Assembly: GCF_014195095.1 (NCBI RefSeq) | Contig: NZ_JACIBC010000004.1 | Location: forward strand, 558,001-622,000 | Reading direction: 5' to 3' | Length of the DNA: 64,000 bases | Source of the DNA: Rhizobium sp. BK602 | Lineage (GTDB): Bacteria > Pseudomonadota > Alphaproteobacteria > Rhizobiales > Rhizobiaceae | Shown: positions 8,331 to 19,005 of the stretch, one piece after another | Numbering within the stretch: the first letter of the stretch is position 1 | How the letters are laid out: every line of letters starts with the position of its first letter | Notes under the pieces: model-generated | What the model was told of the DNA's origin: nothing | Database searches by the model: none | Seen by the model: the letters and a program-made list of their open reading frames with translations, nothing else | Made by a program: the position numbers and the translations under genes

Positions 8331-10298
8331 TCAACGATGCAATCCGGCCGAGACCCGCCGCAGGATGTGCGCCATTTCCAGCGCGGCGAGCAATGGTGGC
8401 TTGAACCGGGGAAAGTCGCGCGCGATCGCGCCTTCTCGCCAAAGCTGCGATTTCATCGACATCAGCTTTTCGGTCAGATGCATATCCTGCGGATGATGCA
8501 GCACATGCACCATCTCGGTCCGGCCGAAATCGACCGAGCGGGCGCCGACGCCGAGCGCTGCTACATCGCTCTGGCTCGGATTGGTGATGGCGCGCTTGAG
8601 ACGAAACCAGGCATGATCGACGTCTCGCAACACTTCGGCGCCGCTCGCGATCCTGCCGATATATTGCAGGGCGCCGCCCAGTAACGGATTTCCCGCGGAT
8701 GGGTCGAGCCTGCCGTAGCCGATCTCACCGGAATTGGCGATGACGGCGCCGTCCGGCGTCTCGCTGAACTGGCGCACCGACGGCAATGCCGGCTCGAATA
8801 GGCTTTCGATGACCTGCCAATAGCGCAGGATCACGGTTTCGACCTTGAAGGGGCTGTAGAGATTCTGCTCGACGACAAGACCGGCGACCTTGGGGAAATG
8901 ATCCTCGCTCAGGCCCTTGTAGTTGCAGCGCGCGAATTGAATGGTTTCGAACCGGCGATCCGGAAAGCCGGCGGCGAGCAGCCGCTGGGTACTGCCGTAA
9001 AGGCCGGTATCGCAAAGAACGATGCGGCTTGCCCCACCGGAAATCTGGTCGAGGTGGCGCGTGAAGAGATCGTTCTGCCGACGAATATCATCGAGCACGT
9101 CGCTGCCGGCGTTCGTGTCGAGCAGCGGGAAAAACAGCGCGGGATCGAAAGGCTGCCGCCATGAGGCGGGCAGCTCGTAGCTCCGCCCGCCCAGAGCGGA
9201 AGCGACATCGGCGAAGCTGCGGCCGCGGAATTCGCGGCCGAGTTCATCCAGCACCGCCGGGCTCCTGGTCATGATCGCCGACCGGGCGGCGACCAGCCGT
9301 GAGATCAGGAGATTGTCGCGCTTGAGGTCGAACGGCAGATCGAGCGTCTGCAGGACACGTTCGAATGCTTCCCTGATGCCGATCCCGCCTCTGGCGCAGA
9401 ACAGTAGTGCCGTGTCTTTGCCAAGCTTGGCCTGTTCGGCGTAGAGCCAGATGAACAGGCAGAACTCCGCGACGATCGGGCCGAAAACTTCCCGGCCGAA
9501 GGAGATCCTGTCGTTGAGCGCGGGAACATGGCGGTTGCGGCGCGCCAGACGCTGGCGGATCTGCCGCAGTCCCTCGGTCCTGGCGCCATCGGCGCGCAAG
9601 AGGAAACGGTCGAGGCGGCCTTTCGGCAGATGGATCGTCCGAATTCCCATCGCGTCCGGCACTTTCAGATCGGCTCTCTCGTCGTCGCCGATATGCAGAA
9701 CCTGCCGTGGGGAAACGGCCTCGCTTTCAAGCACGCGGGAAAACAAGTGTCCATGGCGCTTGCTCGCCTGCGCATCCGCGCTCGAATAGATCTTGTCGAT
9801 GAGCCCCGGACCATGGAAATGGTCGATCAATTCGGCGAGCTGGTCAGCCGAAAGCCCGGTGTCGCTCACCGCGACGATCCTGATGCCGGCCTGCTTGTGC
9901 CGCCTCAGCAGCGCGGCAAGCGCCACATTGGCGCACAGCGCCTTTTTTTCGATGGCAAGCTCGATGGCGAGACGATCATCTATCAGCTCCGCGGGCAGGC
10001 CGAGCATGCCCAGTTGGCGGCCAATGATATCCCTCAGGCGCACCTCGCCACCGCCATCTGCCGCATTGAGCGCACGATAGCCGAAGCTCTGGGCAAGCAG
10101 GCGTGCTTTCACGAGCTCGCTCTGACCGATCGTCAGCCCCCGCTCTCGCAGCAGACGCGCAAATTGCGCCTCGGCCGCCACGATCCGGGATCGCTGCGAC
10201 TTGCCGCGGCGCAACAACAATGTGTCGAACACGTCGGTGGAAATCAGTTCTATATCGTCGATATGCTGGTCGAAATCGTCAAAACTGCGCCGAGGCAC
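8331..10298 (-). CDS. large HAD-superfamily protein of polysaccharide loci (COG5610-like)
   Basis: The start is a GTG at 10298, preceded by GAGGGGG at good spacing. The 655-residue protein begins with a HAD domain: motif I is ISTDVFDTLLL, where the first Asp is the likely nucleophile and Phe sits at the usual second Asp position as in haloacid-dehalogenase-type members; motif II is VAVSDTG; the acidic motif is HIGDDERADL. Residues about 260-655 form a second region without a motif I recognise. Proteins of this build recur in surface polysaccharide clusters and are described only as predicted hydrolases. It may act on a sugar phosphate or a lipid-linked intermediate, but the substrate is unknown. 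Confidence 0.75.
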   Translation of the reverse strand: MPRRSFDDFDQHIDDIELISTDVFDTLLLRRGKSQRSRIVAAEAQFARLLRERGLTIGQSELVKARLLAQSFGYRALNAADGGGEVRLRDIIGRQLGMLGLPAELIDDRLAIELAIEKKALCANVALAALLRRHKQAGIRIVAVSDTGLSADQLAELIDHFHGPGLIDKIYSSADAQASKRHGHLFSRVLESEAVSPRQVLHIGDDERADLKVPDAMGIRTIHLPKGRLDRFLLRADGARTEGLRQIRQRLARRNRHVPALNDRISFGREVFGPIVAEFCLFIWLYAEQAKLGKDTALLFCARGGIGIREAFERVLQTLDLPFDLKRDNLLISRLVAARSAIMTRSPAVLDELGREFRGRSFADVASALGGRSYELPASWRQPFDPALFFPLLDTNAGSDVLDDIRRQNDLFTRHLDQISGGASRIVLCDTGLYGSTQRLLAAGFPDRRFETIQFARCNYKGLSEDHFPKVAGLVVEQNLYSPFKVETVILRYWQVIESLFEPALPSVRQFSETPDGAVIANSGEIGYGRLDPSAGNPLLGGALQYIGRIASGAEVLRDVDHAWFRLKRAITNPSQSDVAALGVGARSVDFGRTEMVHVLHHPQDMHLTEKLMSMKSQLWREGAIARDFPRFKPPLLAALEMAHILRRVSAGLHR

Positions 10299-10603
10299 TG
10301 AACACCCCCTCGGGATTCACTGTTTCAGTCTAGATTTTCACACGAGATTATTTTCCAGTATCTAACCGAGCATCGCGGGATGGCGCGCTCAATCTGGAGC
10401 TTAGACTAACAACATCGCCAAGAATATATCAAGTCACATTTGTGATTAAAAACATATAACTTTAATTTATGTTCCATTTTATTCTTATTTTGACGCGTTT
10501 TGCTCGAAATTTGAAAATATTAGGTTGTATATGGCTGGATTTATCTTTTAAATGGCGAAGGTATAAATTTCGTTCTTGGTAGCGTTGAGGTCGGGATGAC
10601 ATC
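10299..10603. promoter_or_regulatory. AT-rich divergent intergenic region of the polysaccharide locus
   Basis: About 305 bp separate the divergent HAD-like gene (minus) and the flavoprotein gene (plus). The stretch 10430-10560 is markedly AT-rich against a GC-rich background, including runs around TATAACTTTAATTTATG and a TATTTTGACG segment. No ORF or strong hairpin is visible. It most likely holds promoters for both directions and is a candidate site for a nucleoid-associated or MucR/Ros-type regulator, both of which prefer AT-rich DNA. The regulator is inference. Confidence 0.5.
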
Positions 10604-11944
10604 ATGAATGACGCAGGCCATCAGATCGTCAGCGAAGCCGTCACCGAGGCCGAATGGTTCGACGCCATCGTCCTTGGAGCTGGTATTTCCGGCTTGGTTT
10701 CCGCGTCGCTGCTTGTTCGACAGGGCTGCCGGCGGGTTCTGATTGTCGACGACTATGATCACATCGGCGGCAATCATATCGACTGGACCTCAGGCGGATA
10801 TACATTCGACATCGGCAGCCTGATCTTTCAGGACGATTCCCCGCTGCTCGACCATTTTCCCGAATTGCTGCCGCTTTATGTGCCGATCGATCCGCAATGG
10901 GCGCGACTGAACCCGCAAGGCATGATCACCACTTACCCGATATCGGTCCGCGACGACATTTTCGGCACAGGCTTGGTGGAGATCGTCCGCATCTTCGCAT
11001 CCGTCCTTTATGCCCGTCTGTTCCAGCGGGACATGCGCAATGCGCGGGATTTCGCGCGCTATTGGATCGGCGCCTACCTGCTCCACCGCTCCGGCCTCCA
11101 GTCCTATATGAAGCGTTTCTATGGGATCGCGACGGACGGAATAGACATCGATCTCGCCCGCAAGCGGATGCTCTGGATCAGCGAGCATGCGTCGTTGCGA
11201 AATTTGCTTTCGCGCGTGCTGAAGCCGACGCAGCAAGGTCGGCGCAATCGGCAAATGGCCCGTCCGCGGGAGGGATTTCGATTTCTCTATCGGGCGGCGG
11301 CCGAGCGGCTGGAAAAGGCTGGCGCCGAATTTCACCTCGCCGCGGAAATGCGGACGATCCACAAGGTCCAGGACCAGTTTCATCTGCAGCTCAAGGAAAG
11401 GATCGTTGCGTCCGGCCGCATTATTTCGACCATTCCCATTCATCGGGCCGAGCAATTATGCGGCATCGAATCCGGACAGAAACTCGATACGATCACGCTC
11501 ATCGGCCTTTACTTCAGCTTTGCCGGCGATCGCGGCTTTCGCCAATCGATCATCTATAATTTTTCCCATGAGGGCGCCTGGAAACGGCTGACCATGTATT
11601 CGGATTTCTATGGCCAGGCGGATGGCCGCGAATATTTCACGGCGGAAGTCATCGGCAATCACATCGGCGGCTCGATCCCGCGCGCCGAACGCGATTTCAG
11701 GGATCACGTCCATGCCAACGGATTGTTTCGGGGCGATCTCCGGCTGGAGGGAAGCTGCATTCTCGAGAATGCCTATCCGATCTACAGCCAAGGCGCGGCC
11801 CAGCGCGCGGCGGAAGCGATCGGCAGGCTTCGAGCCTTCGGACTTGAATCCCTCGGGCGTCAGGGCGGCTTCAATTATCAACCGACGGCGCGCGCTTCCA
11901 CGGTCGAGGCCGAGGCGGCGCTGCGCGAGACGCAGGCAAGCTAA
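10604..11944 (+). CDS. FAD-dependent oxidoreductase, UDP-galactopyranose-mutase-like
   Basis: The 446-residue protein has an N-terminal dinucleotide-binding site (VLGAGISGLVSASLL) followed by DDYDHIGGNHID, the FAD-binding GGN pattern seen in UDP-galactopyranose mutases and protoporphyrinogen-oxidase-like flavoproteins. It is about 60 residues longer than typical Glf and differs clearly from the canonical Glf encoded at 61133-62299. In a polysaccharide locus it may interconvert a nucleotide sugar or modify a glycan. Amine-oxidase-like redox chemistry is the alternative. Its TAA stop is supplied by the first bases of the repeat element beginning at 11941. Confidence 0.72.
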   Translation: MNDAGHQIVSEAVTEAEWFDAIVLGAGISGLVSASLLVRQGCRRVLIVDDYDHIGGNHIDWTSGGYTFDIGSLIFQDDSPLLDHFPELLPLYVPIDPQWARLNPQGMITTYPISVRDDIFGTGLVEIVRIFASVLYARLFQRDMRNARDFARYWIGAYLLHRSGLQSYMKRFYGIATDGIDIDLARKRMLWISEHASLRNLLSRVLKPTQQGRRNRQMARPREGFRFLYRAAAERLEKAGAEFHLAAEMRTIHKVQDQFHLQLKERIVASGRIISTIPIHRAEQLCGIESGQKLDTITLIGLYFSFAGDRGFRQSIIYNFSHEGAWKRLTMYSDFYGQADGREYFTAEVIGNHIGGSIPRAERDFRDHVHANGLFRGDLRLEGSCILENAYPIYSQGAAQRAAEAIGRLRAFGLESLGRQGGFNYQPTARASTVEAEAALRETQAS

Positions 11945-12045
11945 AGCATGTCGTGCAGGAGTGTATGCGGTTTTGCGACCACGACATGCACAAAATCAAA
12001 GACTTAAGCGCGAGGCGCGAATCTGGAGATCGCGATGCGCTTTAG
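11941..12045 (-). repeat. rhizobial intergenic repeat with CTAAAGC ends, copy 1
   Basis: This 105-bp element begins CTAAAGCATGTCG and ends GCGCTTTAG, so its termini are inverted CTAAAGC repeats. Its reverse complement aligns along nearly its whole length with the element at 44538-44643. Internally it contains ATGTCGTG/CACGACAT and GCGCGAATCT/AGATCGCG half-palindromes that can fold into two stem-loops. Elements of this look are common between genes in Rhizobium genomes. The TAA in its first bases forms the stop codon of the upstream flavoprotein gene. Confidence 0.75.
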
Positions 12046-12142
12046 GTAATGCCCCGTTAAACCGGGGGAGTTGGAGATGATGTGCCTGTCCGCCCCTCCC
12101 TGGCGGACTTCCATGTGTTGACAGCGGTATTGGATTTGTTTC

Positions 12143-13225
12143 ATGCGAATTCTGCATATTCTCAATCATACGAATAGGCTGAACGGCCATGTCCATGCGG
12201 CGGTCGATCTGGCCTGTGCCCAGGCCCGGCTTGGACATGATGTCTGTGTGGCAAGCGGCGGCGGCGACTTCGATCAGTTGCTGCACAGGAACAATGTCGC
12301 GACCGTGGTGATCGATCACCAGAGAAAGCCGCTCATCCTGCTCAAATCCAGCCTGGCGCTGCGCAAGCATATTCGCGCCCGCCAGGTGGACATCGTCCAT
12401 GCCCATATGATGACGAGCGCGGTTCTGGCCTGGCCGATCTGCAAGACCGCCGGCATCCCTCTCGTCACCACGGTGCACAATGAGTTCGAGAGGAGCGCCA
12501 TCCTGATGGGGCTGGGAACCAAGGTGATTGCCGTCAGCGAGGCGGTCAGCGCCTCGATGCGCAAGCGCGGCGTGCCGGCCGCGAAGCTTCGTGTCGTCCT
12601 GAACGGCACGATCGGCTCGACCCGCTTCGAAAACCGCAGCCGGTTGCCGGTTGCCCTGGGATCGCCGAGCATCCTCTTCGTCGGGGGTCTGCACCCCCGC
12701 AAGGGCCTGCCCGATCTCTTCGAGGCCTTTCGGCTTGTGCATGGCAAACATCCCGCCGTCCGGCTTCATATCGTCGGTGAAGGACCGTTCCATGCGGCCT
12801 ACCGGGAGATGGTCGGCCAGCTGGATTGCGCCGAAGCCGTTACATTCCACGGCGCAAAGGACGACCCGTATCCATGGATGGCGGGCGCCGACATTTTCGT
12901 TCTTCCCTCTCATGCCGATCCGGCACCTCTGGTGCTTTCGGAAGCGCGCGAGGCGCGTTGTGCCGTCGTCGGAACCGAGGTCGACGGGATTCCGCAGCTC
13001 CTGGAATATGGCGCGGCCGGCATTCTGGTGCCGCCGCGCGACCCCCAGCCATTGGCCGCCGCTCTCTGCGGCCTGCTGGCCGATCCCGCTCGCATGGAGG
13101 AGTGGAAGGATCGAAGCCAGGTGCGGATCGAACGGCTGACGATCGATCGGGTCGCGCGCGAGACCATGGATGTCTACGACAGCGCCCTTGCGCCGACGTC
13201 GCGGGCCGCACCCGCCGCCGCATAA
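12143..13225 (+). CDS. GT4 family glycosyltransferase
   Basis: The 360-residue GT-B enzyme starts MRILHILNHTNRLNGHV, with the donor-site residues in ILFVGGLHPRKGLPDLFEAF and HADPAPLVLSEAREA. The second Glu of the usual E-x7-E signature lies in that last segment. It is a cytoplasmic retaining transferase predicted to use a nucleotide-sugar donor in repeat-unit assembly. It follows the repeat element and a 97-bp spacer, and the GH16 gene starts 55 bp downstream, so the two may be co-transcribed. Sugar specificity cannot be inferred. Confidence 0.87.
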   Translation: MRILHILNHTNRLNGHVHAAVDLACAQARLGHDVCVASGGGDFDQLLHRNNVATVVIDHQRKPLILLKSSLALRKHIRARQVDIVHAHMMTSAVLAWPICKTAGIPLVTTVHNEFERSAILMGLGTKVIAVSEAVSASMRKRGVPAAKLRVVLNGTIGSTRFENRSRLPVALGSPSILFVGGLHPRKGLPDLFEAFRLVHGKHPAVRLHIVGEGPFHAAYREMVGQLDCAEAVTFHGAKDDPYPWMAGADIFVLPSHADPAPLVLSEAREARCAVVGTEVDGIPQLLEYGAAGILVPPRDPQPLAAALCGLLADPARMEEWKDRSQVRIERLTIDRVARETMDVYDSALAPTSRAAPAAA

Positions 13226-13280
13226 CGCGACACCCCGAAAGATGATGTTCAAGCGAGCGACCGGCAACGGAGAACTGGCA

Positions 13281-14213
13281 ATGAGAACCGTGACATCCCG
13301 CCGCAACCTGCTGATCGGAGCCGCGTCGCTGACCGCGGCCGGCGGTTTGTTGTTGACGAATGGCCGGCCCGCCGCCGAAGAACCGCGCGACCCGACCGAA
13401 GGTCGTAAACTCGTCTTCGACGAAGCTTTTGCAAGGCTCGACCCGGCGATCTGGCATGCGGGCGCCAAGGCGACGACGTTCGACAGCGGTTTTTACGGAC
13501 GGTCCGCCTTCAGCCGGATCGACGGCGAAGAAGGGTTCAATCCCTATGCGATCGTGGACGACGCGTCGACGGACAATGGAAAGGCGCTGCAAATCTCGGC
13601 ACAATATATCGGCCGTCCGATGCATGTGCCGAATTACTATGGCAACGACCTGCCGGAATACCAATGGATCTCCGGCAATATCCAGACGGCCAGGTCGGAC
13701 GGTACGATCCTCAAGGGCTGGAGGCAGGGGTATTTCGAGGCACGGATGCAGTTTCCGGCCCATCCCCTGAGCTTCCCCGCTTTCTGGCTGATGAATGGTC
13801 GCAGCATCCTGTTTCCCAAGACGAGCATCGAACTCGACGTCGTCGAGCAGAAGGGTTGGGAACACGATCTCTACGGCGCCTATCTGCACGAATGGGGCAA
13901 GCCGGGCGAGCATCACGAGGGGGTCGGCGTCCCCACCGGCGTCGACATCACCAAGGGCTATTACCGTTATGGCCTGCTGGTCGAGGGCGCCCGTTGCCGG
14001 TTCTATTTCGAACGCAAGCAGATCCTCGATCCGAAACGCCAACAGCCTGTCGATTGGACCCTCGGACGCGCGGCGGAAATGGATGCGGGCGGCGATGTCT
14101 TCTGGCCGCTCCTGACCCTGGCCCTGCGCTCGGACGTTCCCTTTCCCAACCCGCTCAAGCCGCAGGATCGCCTGACCCATATGCGCGTCGACTATATGCG
14201 GGTTTATGCGTGA
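13281..14213 (+). CDS. Tat-exported family 16 glycoside hydrolase
   Basis: The start is placed at the ATG at 13281, with GGAG 8 nt upstream; the longer frame from 13170 overlaps the previous gene. The 310-residue product begins with a twin-arginine signal (TSRRNLLIGAASLTAAGG) and then a GH16 beta-jelly-roll domain. The catalytic ExDxxE signature is at E184-L-D186-V-V-E189, giving nucleophile and acid/base glutamates in a retaining mechanism. GH16 enzymes of rhizobial polysaccharide loci (ExoK/ExsH type) trim nascent polymer to lower mass. A similar periplasmic or extracellular role for this locus's polymer is the natural inference. Confidence 0.88.
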   Translation: MRTVTSRRNLLIGAASLTAAGGLLLTNGRPAAEEPRDPTEGRKLVFDEAFARLDPAIWHAGAKATTFDSGFYGRSAFSRIDGEEGFNPYAIVDDASTDNGKALQISAQYIGRPMHVPNYYGNDLPEYQWISGNIQTARSDGTILKGWRQGYFEARMQFPAHPLSFPAFWLMNGRSILFPKTSIELDVVEQKGWEHDLYGAYLHEWGKPGEHHEGVGVPTGVDITKGYYRYGLLVEGARCRFYFERKQILDPKRQQPVDWTLGRAAEMDAGGDVFWPLLTLALRSDVPFPNPLKPQDRLTHMRVDYMRVYA

Positions 14214-14264
14214 TATCTTCGCGCAATTCCGGATGGCGCCAGGCCCTTTTCGCCCCGGCATGGC

Positions 14265-15431
14265 TCATGCGGTCAAGGATGCCGGCCTTCCTGCCGCGGC
14301 TCGCAGCGCGGCGGCATGCACGTCCACCACCCGCTCCGTGTCATAGGTATCGATGAAATTCTGCCGGAATTCGGCGTGCGACTGCTCGCTTTGCAGATTG
14401 TCGCAATAATAGACCATGGCTTTGACCAATGCATCGCCGCCGCTGACAGGAACGAGCAGGCCGAGCCGCTTGTCGACGAGAATATCGCTCGGGCCGAATT
14501 CGCAATCGGTCGATATGACCGGCAGGCCGAACCTCAAGGCTTCGCATATGGCCAGCGACCATCCCTCCCAGCGGGAGGTGGACACGTAGACGTCGCTGGT
14601 CGACAGCGCCGGCTGCGGATTGTCCGGGTGGTGCTCGATGCTGACCACCGCCTCGAGCCCGAGCTGCCGGATCTGGTCGCGCAGCTCCTTTTCGCCGGCG
14701 CCGTAACCGACGATCTTCAGCCGGGCGTTCTTGCGGACCATGTAGAGGTCGCGGAAGGCTTGCAGAAGAATATCCTGTCCCTTCTGGAATGAGAACCGGC
14801 CGACATTGACGAATGTGACGGTGTTCTCCTGCCCGGAAGCTCCCGCCTTCGACCCATCGAACCGTCTGACGGGATTGGGCAGCCAGTATTGCGGGGTCTT
14901 GCTCTTGAAGATCGCCTTGAAGGCTTCGAGCTGCCTGGGCGATGTGCCGAAGACGTAGGAGAGGCGCTTGATGAAATAGATCCTCATCAGGAAGAACAGG
15001 ATTTTTGCCTTCAGATGGCTCGATTCCAGACGGGGATTGCCATGCAGGTGCATGGCGAAATTTCGCCGCAGCCCGAGGCTCGCCACCATGCAGATGACCG
15101 TCGGCTCAATCTGTGGAACCACGACCAGACTATAGTCTTTGCTGCCGATCACGCTCCGCAATGCAAGCATCAGCTGTCGTCTGTTTCCGGCAATTCTGTC
15201 GATCGTGTTGTAACTTTGCTGTCCGGTTGGGCGGTTCTTATGCAAAGACGTGTATAGAACATCGATGTCGAAATCGGCCGCATATTTGTCGGACAGGGCC
15301 GAACATATGGTGTCGACCACCCGTTCTATCCCGGCAAAAGAGCTGGTTCCCGGTTGAATATAAAGGATTTTCATGCGCGCGGCCGGCGGCGCCTGCTCTG
15401 TCGTGGTCGGCAATTCGGCATTCGTCTGCAT
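14265..15431 (-). CDS. GT4 family glycosyltransferase
   Basis: The 388-residue GT-B enzyme has MKILYIQPGTSSFAGIERVV in its N-domain, VNVGRFSFQKGQDILLQAF at the donor domain and VYVSTSRWEGWSLAICEALRFG as the donor-binding E-x7-E type signature. The ATG at 15431 has a GGGGG stretch upstream; the ATG at 15374 would remove 19 weakly conserved residues and is an alternative start. The gene is convergent with the GH16 gene (51 bp apart) and probably has its own promoter in the AT-richer region 15432-15540. It is the last polysaccharide-type gene of the left block. Confidence 0.87.
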   Translation of the reverse strand: MQTNAELPTTTEQAPPAARMKILYIQPGTSSFAGIERVVDTICSALSDKYAADFDIDVLYTSLHKNRPTGQQSYNTIDRIAGNRRQLMLALRSVIGSKDYSLVVVPQIEPTVICMVASLGLRRNFAMHLHGNPRLESSHLKAKILFFLMRIYFIKRLSYVFGTSPRQLEAFKAIFKSKTPQYWLPNPVRRFDGSKAGASGQENTVTFVNVGRFSFQKGQDILLQAFRDLYMVRKNARLKIVGYGAGEKELRDQIRQLGLEAVVSIEHHPDNPQPALSTSDVYVSTSRWEGWSLAICEALRFGLPVISTDCEFGPSDILVDKRLGLLVPVSGGDALVKAMVYYCDNLQSEQSHAEFRQNFIDTYDTERVVDVHAAALRAAAGRPASLTA

Positions 15432-15651
15432 CCGTGCGCCCCCATGAAGATCTATCGGTATTCATAGTATAGTGAAGTGTACAGCATGAATATTAAAGCT
15501 GGCGAGAGGGTCCGCATTATTTTCCTGGCGAAGGCGATTTGGCACTATGCGTGGTTGCGGGGTGTCGCATGGCGCGGTTTGGCGGTATGATGGGCTCGCA
15601 TCCATCTACCGTGCTCTGCCCCACAGCTCTGGCGATCATTGGAGAGACCCC

Positions 15652-16098
15652 ATGCAAGATTCCCTCGTCGTCCGCCGTGAAACGCATATCGCGGCGCCGC
15701 CCGCTGCGGTCTTTGCTCTTCTGACCGATCCCGAGAAGATCCTTCGCTGGATGGGGACGGAGGCGGATATCGATCCTCAGCCCGGAGGGCTTTATCTCGT
15801 CAACGTCACCGGGGCGCGTTTTGCGCGCGGTTCGTTCCGCGAGGTCGTGCCGGTGCATCGCCTTGCCTATAGTTTCGGCTGGGACGGCAGCGAGGTGGTG
15901 CCGCCGGGATCGAGCCTGGTGGAGATCGATCTCATCGAGCAGCCGGATGGGACATTACTGCGGCTCACCCATTCCGGTCTTCCCACCGTGGAGCAATGCG
16001 CTGGTCATGCGGAGGGTTGGGCCCATTATCTCGGCCGTCTGGCCGTTGTCGCCGCCGGCGGCACGCTCAGTCCCGATCCGTGGGAGGGCCGGACCTGA
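15652..16098 (+). CDS. SRPBCC/AHSA1-family ligand-binding protein
   Basis: The ATG at 15652 has a GGAGAG ribosome site about 6-12 nt upstream and gives a 148-residue protein; the longer frame from 15547 adds a non-conserved leader. The pattern ETHIAAPPAAVFALLTDPEKILRWMG is typical of the START/Bet v 1-like AHSA1 family, and an HSGLP...H..GW stretch lies near the C-terminus. These small proteins bind hydrophobic ligands and often accompany ArsR-type regulators, but none is seen here. The ligand is unknown. It stands alone, 75 bp before the cyclase gene. Confidence 0.8.
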   Translation: MQDSLVVRRETHIAAPPAAVFALLTDPEKILRWMGTEADIDPQPGGLYLVNVTGARFARGSFREVVPVHRLAYSFGWDGSEVVPPGSSLVEIDLIEQPDGTLLRLTHSGLPTVEQCAGHAEGWAHYLGRLAVVAAGGTLSPDPWEGRT

Positions 16099-16173
16099 GG
16101 GCCCCTTGCTTCCCACGGCGTCCCGCGGCCGTGGCCCGGATGACAGCGTGTGATCGCCATGGCATGATTGGGC

Positions 16174-17232
16174 ATGGATCTGCCCGCTTCCCTTGCATGG
16201 CTGGTTGACGAGGCCGGCGCCTCGCCGCATCCCGAATGGTTCCTGTCCGAGCTCGGCGGCCGGCTGTTGGCCGATGGCGTGCCGCTCACCGGCGGCGCGT
16301 TGACGCTCGCCGTGCCGCATCCGATCATTGCCAGACGCACCTGGCTGTGGCGGGCGGAGAGCGGCGCCGTCATCGAGGCGCTGGGCTTTGCCGGTGCTCC
16401 GCTTGGTGATGCCGGGCGCGATTGGCTGGCAAAGCTCGGCCCGGTGTCGGAGGATATGGGCGGCTCCGGCCGGGACGCGCCGTTGCTGGGATGGGCCGGG
16501 TCGCGGCCATTTGCCCCCGCCGAGGTCGAACGGTTGCGCGAGGTGGCGCGTTTCGCGGCCGCTCCCTTGGCCGCCCTTGCCGCACGCGGCGCACAGGCAG
16601 CGCTGCTTGAAGCCTATCTCGGCAGACGCAGTGCCGCGCGGGTGCAGGCCGGCGCGCTCGGGCGAGAGTCCGGAGAGATGATCCGGGCCGTCCTCCTATG
16701 CGCCGATCTGCGTGATTTCACTGCCCTGTCGGAAGTGACCGAGCCCAGGATCATGATCGCGGCCCTCGATGACTGGTTCGACCGCGTCACCGGCGCCGTG
16801 CACGCCTTCGGCGGCGAGGTGCTGAAATATATCGGCGACGGCGTATTGGTGATTTTTCCGGTCACATCCACGCCTGGCGAGGCCTGCGAAGCGGCGCTGC
16901 GCGCAATCGCCGCCATCCGCGCCGGCATGGCGCATCTCGATGCGTCACGACAGGCGCAGGGTCTGCCGCCGTTGCCCTTCGGCGCGGCGTTGCATTTCGG
17001 CGAGATCCTGTGGGGCAATATCGGGGCCGCCGACCGGCTGGATTTCACCGCCATCGGCCCGGCGGTCAATCTGGTCAGCCGGCTTGAGGGACTTTGCAAG
17101 CCGCTTGGCCGCAATGTGCTGATCTCGGGGGCTGTCGCCGCCGAGGCGACGACCGTCTTGATGCCGCTGGGTGAACACCAGCTGCGCGGCATTGCCGATC
17201 CCTGCGCGGTCTTCACTTTGCCGGAAGATTGA
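16174..17232 (+). CDS. class III adenylate cyclase with an uncharacterised N-terminal region
   Basis: The 352-residue protein has a C-terminal cyclase homology domain (about residues 170-352). Both metal-binding aspartates are present in LLCADLRDFTALSE and KYIGDGVLVIF. The adenine-selecting lysine is in GGEVLKYIGDG and the partner aspartate in LDFTAIG. The transition-state Asn and Arg are in AVNLVSRLE, so it should be active and ATP-specific. Residues 1-165 lack any sensor motif I recognise and no membrane segment, so this is a soluble cyclase. A TTG at 16168 is an alternative start. Rhizobia carry many such cyclases with separate inputs. Confidence 0.88.
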   Translation: MDLPASLAWLVDEAGASPHPEWFLSELGGRLLADGVPLTGGALTLAVPHPIIARRTWLWRAESGAVIEALGFAGAPLGDAGRDWLAKLGPVSEDMGGSGRDAPLLGWAGSRPFAPAEVERLREVARFAAAPLAALAARGAQAALLEAYLGRRSAARVQAGALGRESGEMIRAVLLCADLRDFTALSEVTEPRIMIAALDDWFDRVTGAVHAFGGEVLKYIGDGVLVIFPVTSTPGEACEAALRAIAAIRAGMAHLDASRQAQGLPPLPFGAALHFGEILWGNIGAADRLDFTAIGPAVNLVSRLEGLCKPLGRNVLISGAVAAEATTVLMPLGEHQLRGIADPCAVFTLPED

Positions 17233-17237
17233 GGCCA

Positions 17238-17260
17238 GGGGGCGGAATGATGTTCCGCCT

Positions 17261-17262
<2 letters not shown>
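17238..17262. terminator. hairpin between convergent genes
   Basis: GGGGCGGAA and TTCCGCCTC form a stem of about nine pairs (one G-U) around a 5-nt TGATG loop. It lies between the stop of the cyclase gene (17232) and the stop of the biotin carboxylase gene on the other strand. There is no long T-run on either side, so its efficiency as a terminator is uncertain. Confidence 0.5.
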
Positions 17263-18994
<1,732 letters not shown>

Positions 18995-19005
18995 GCGGTG
19001 CTTCC

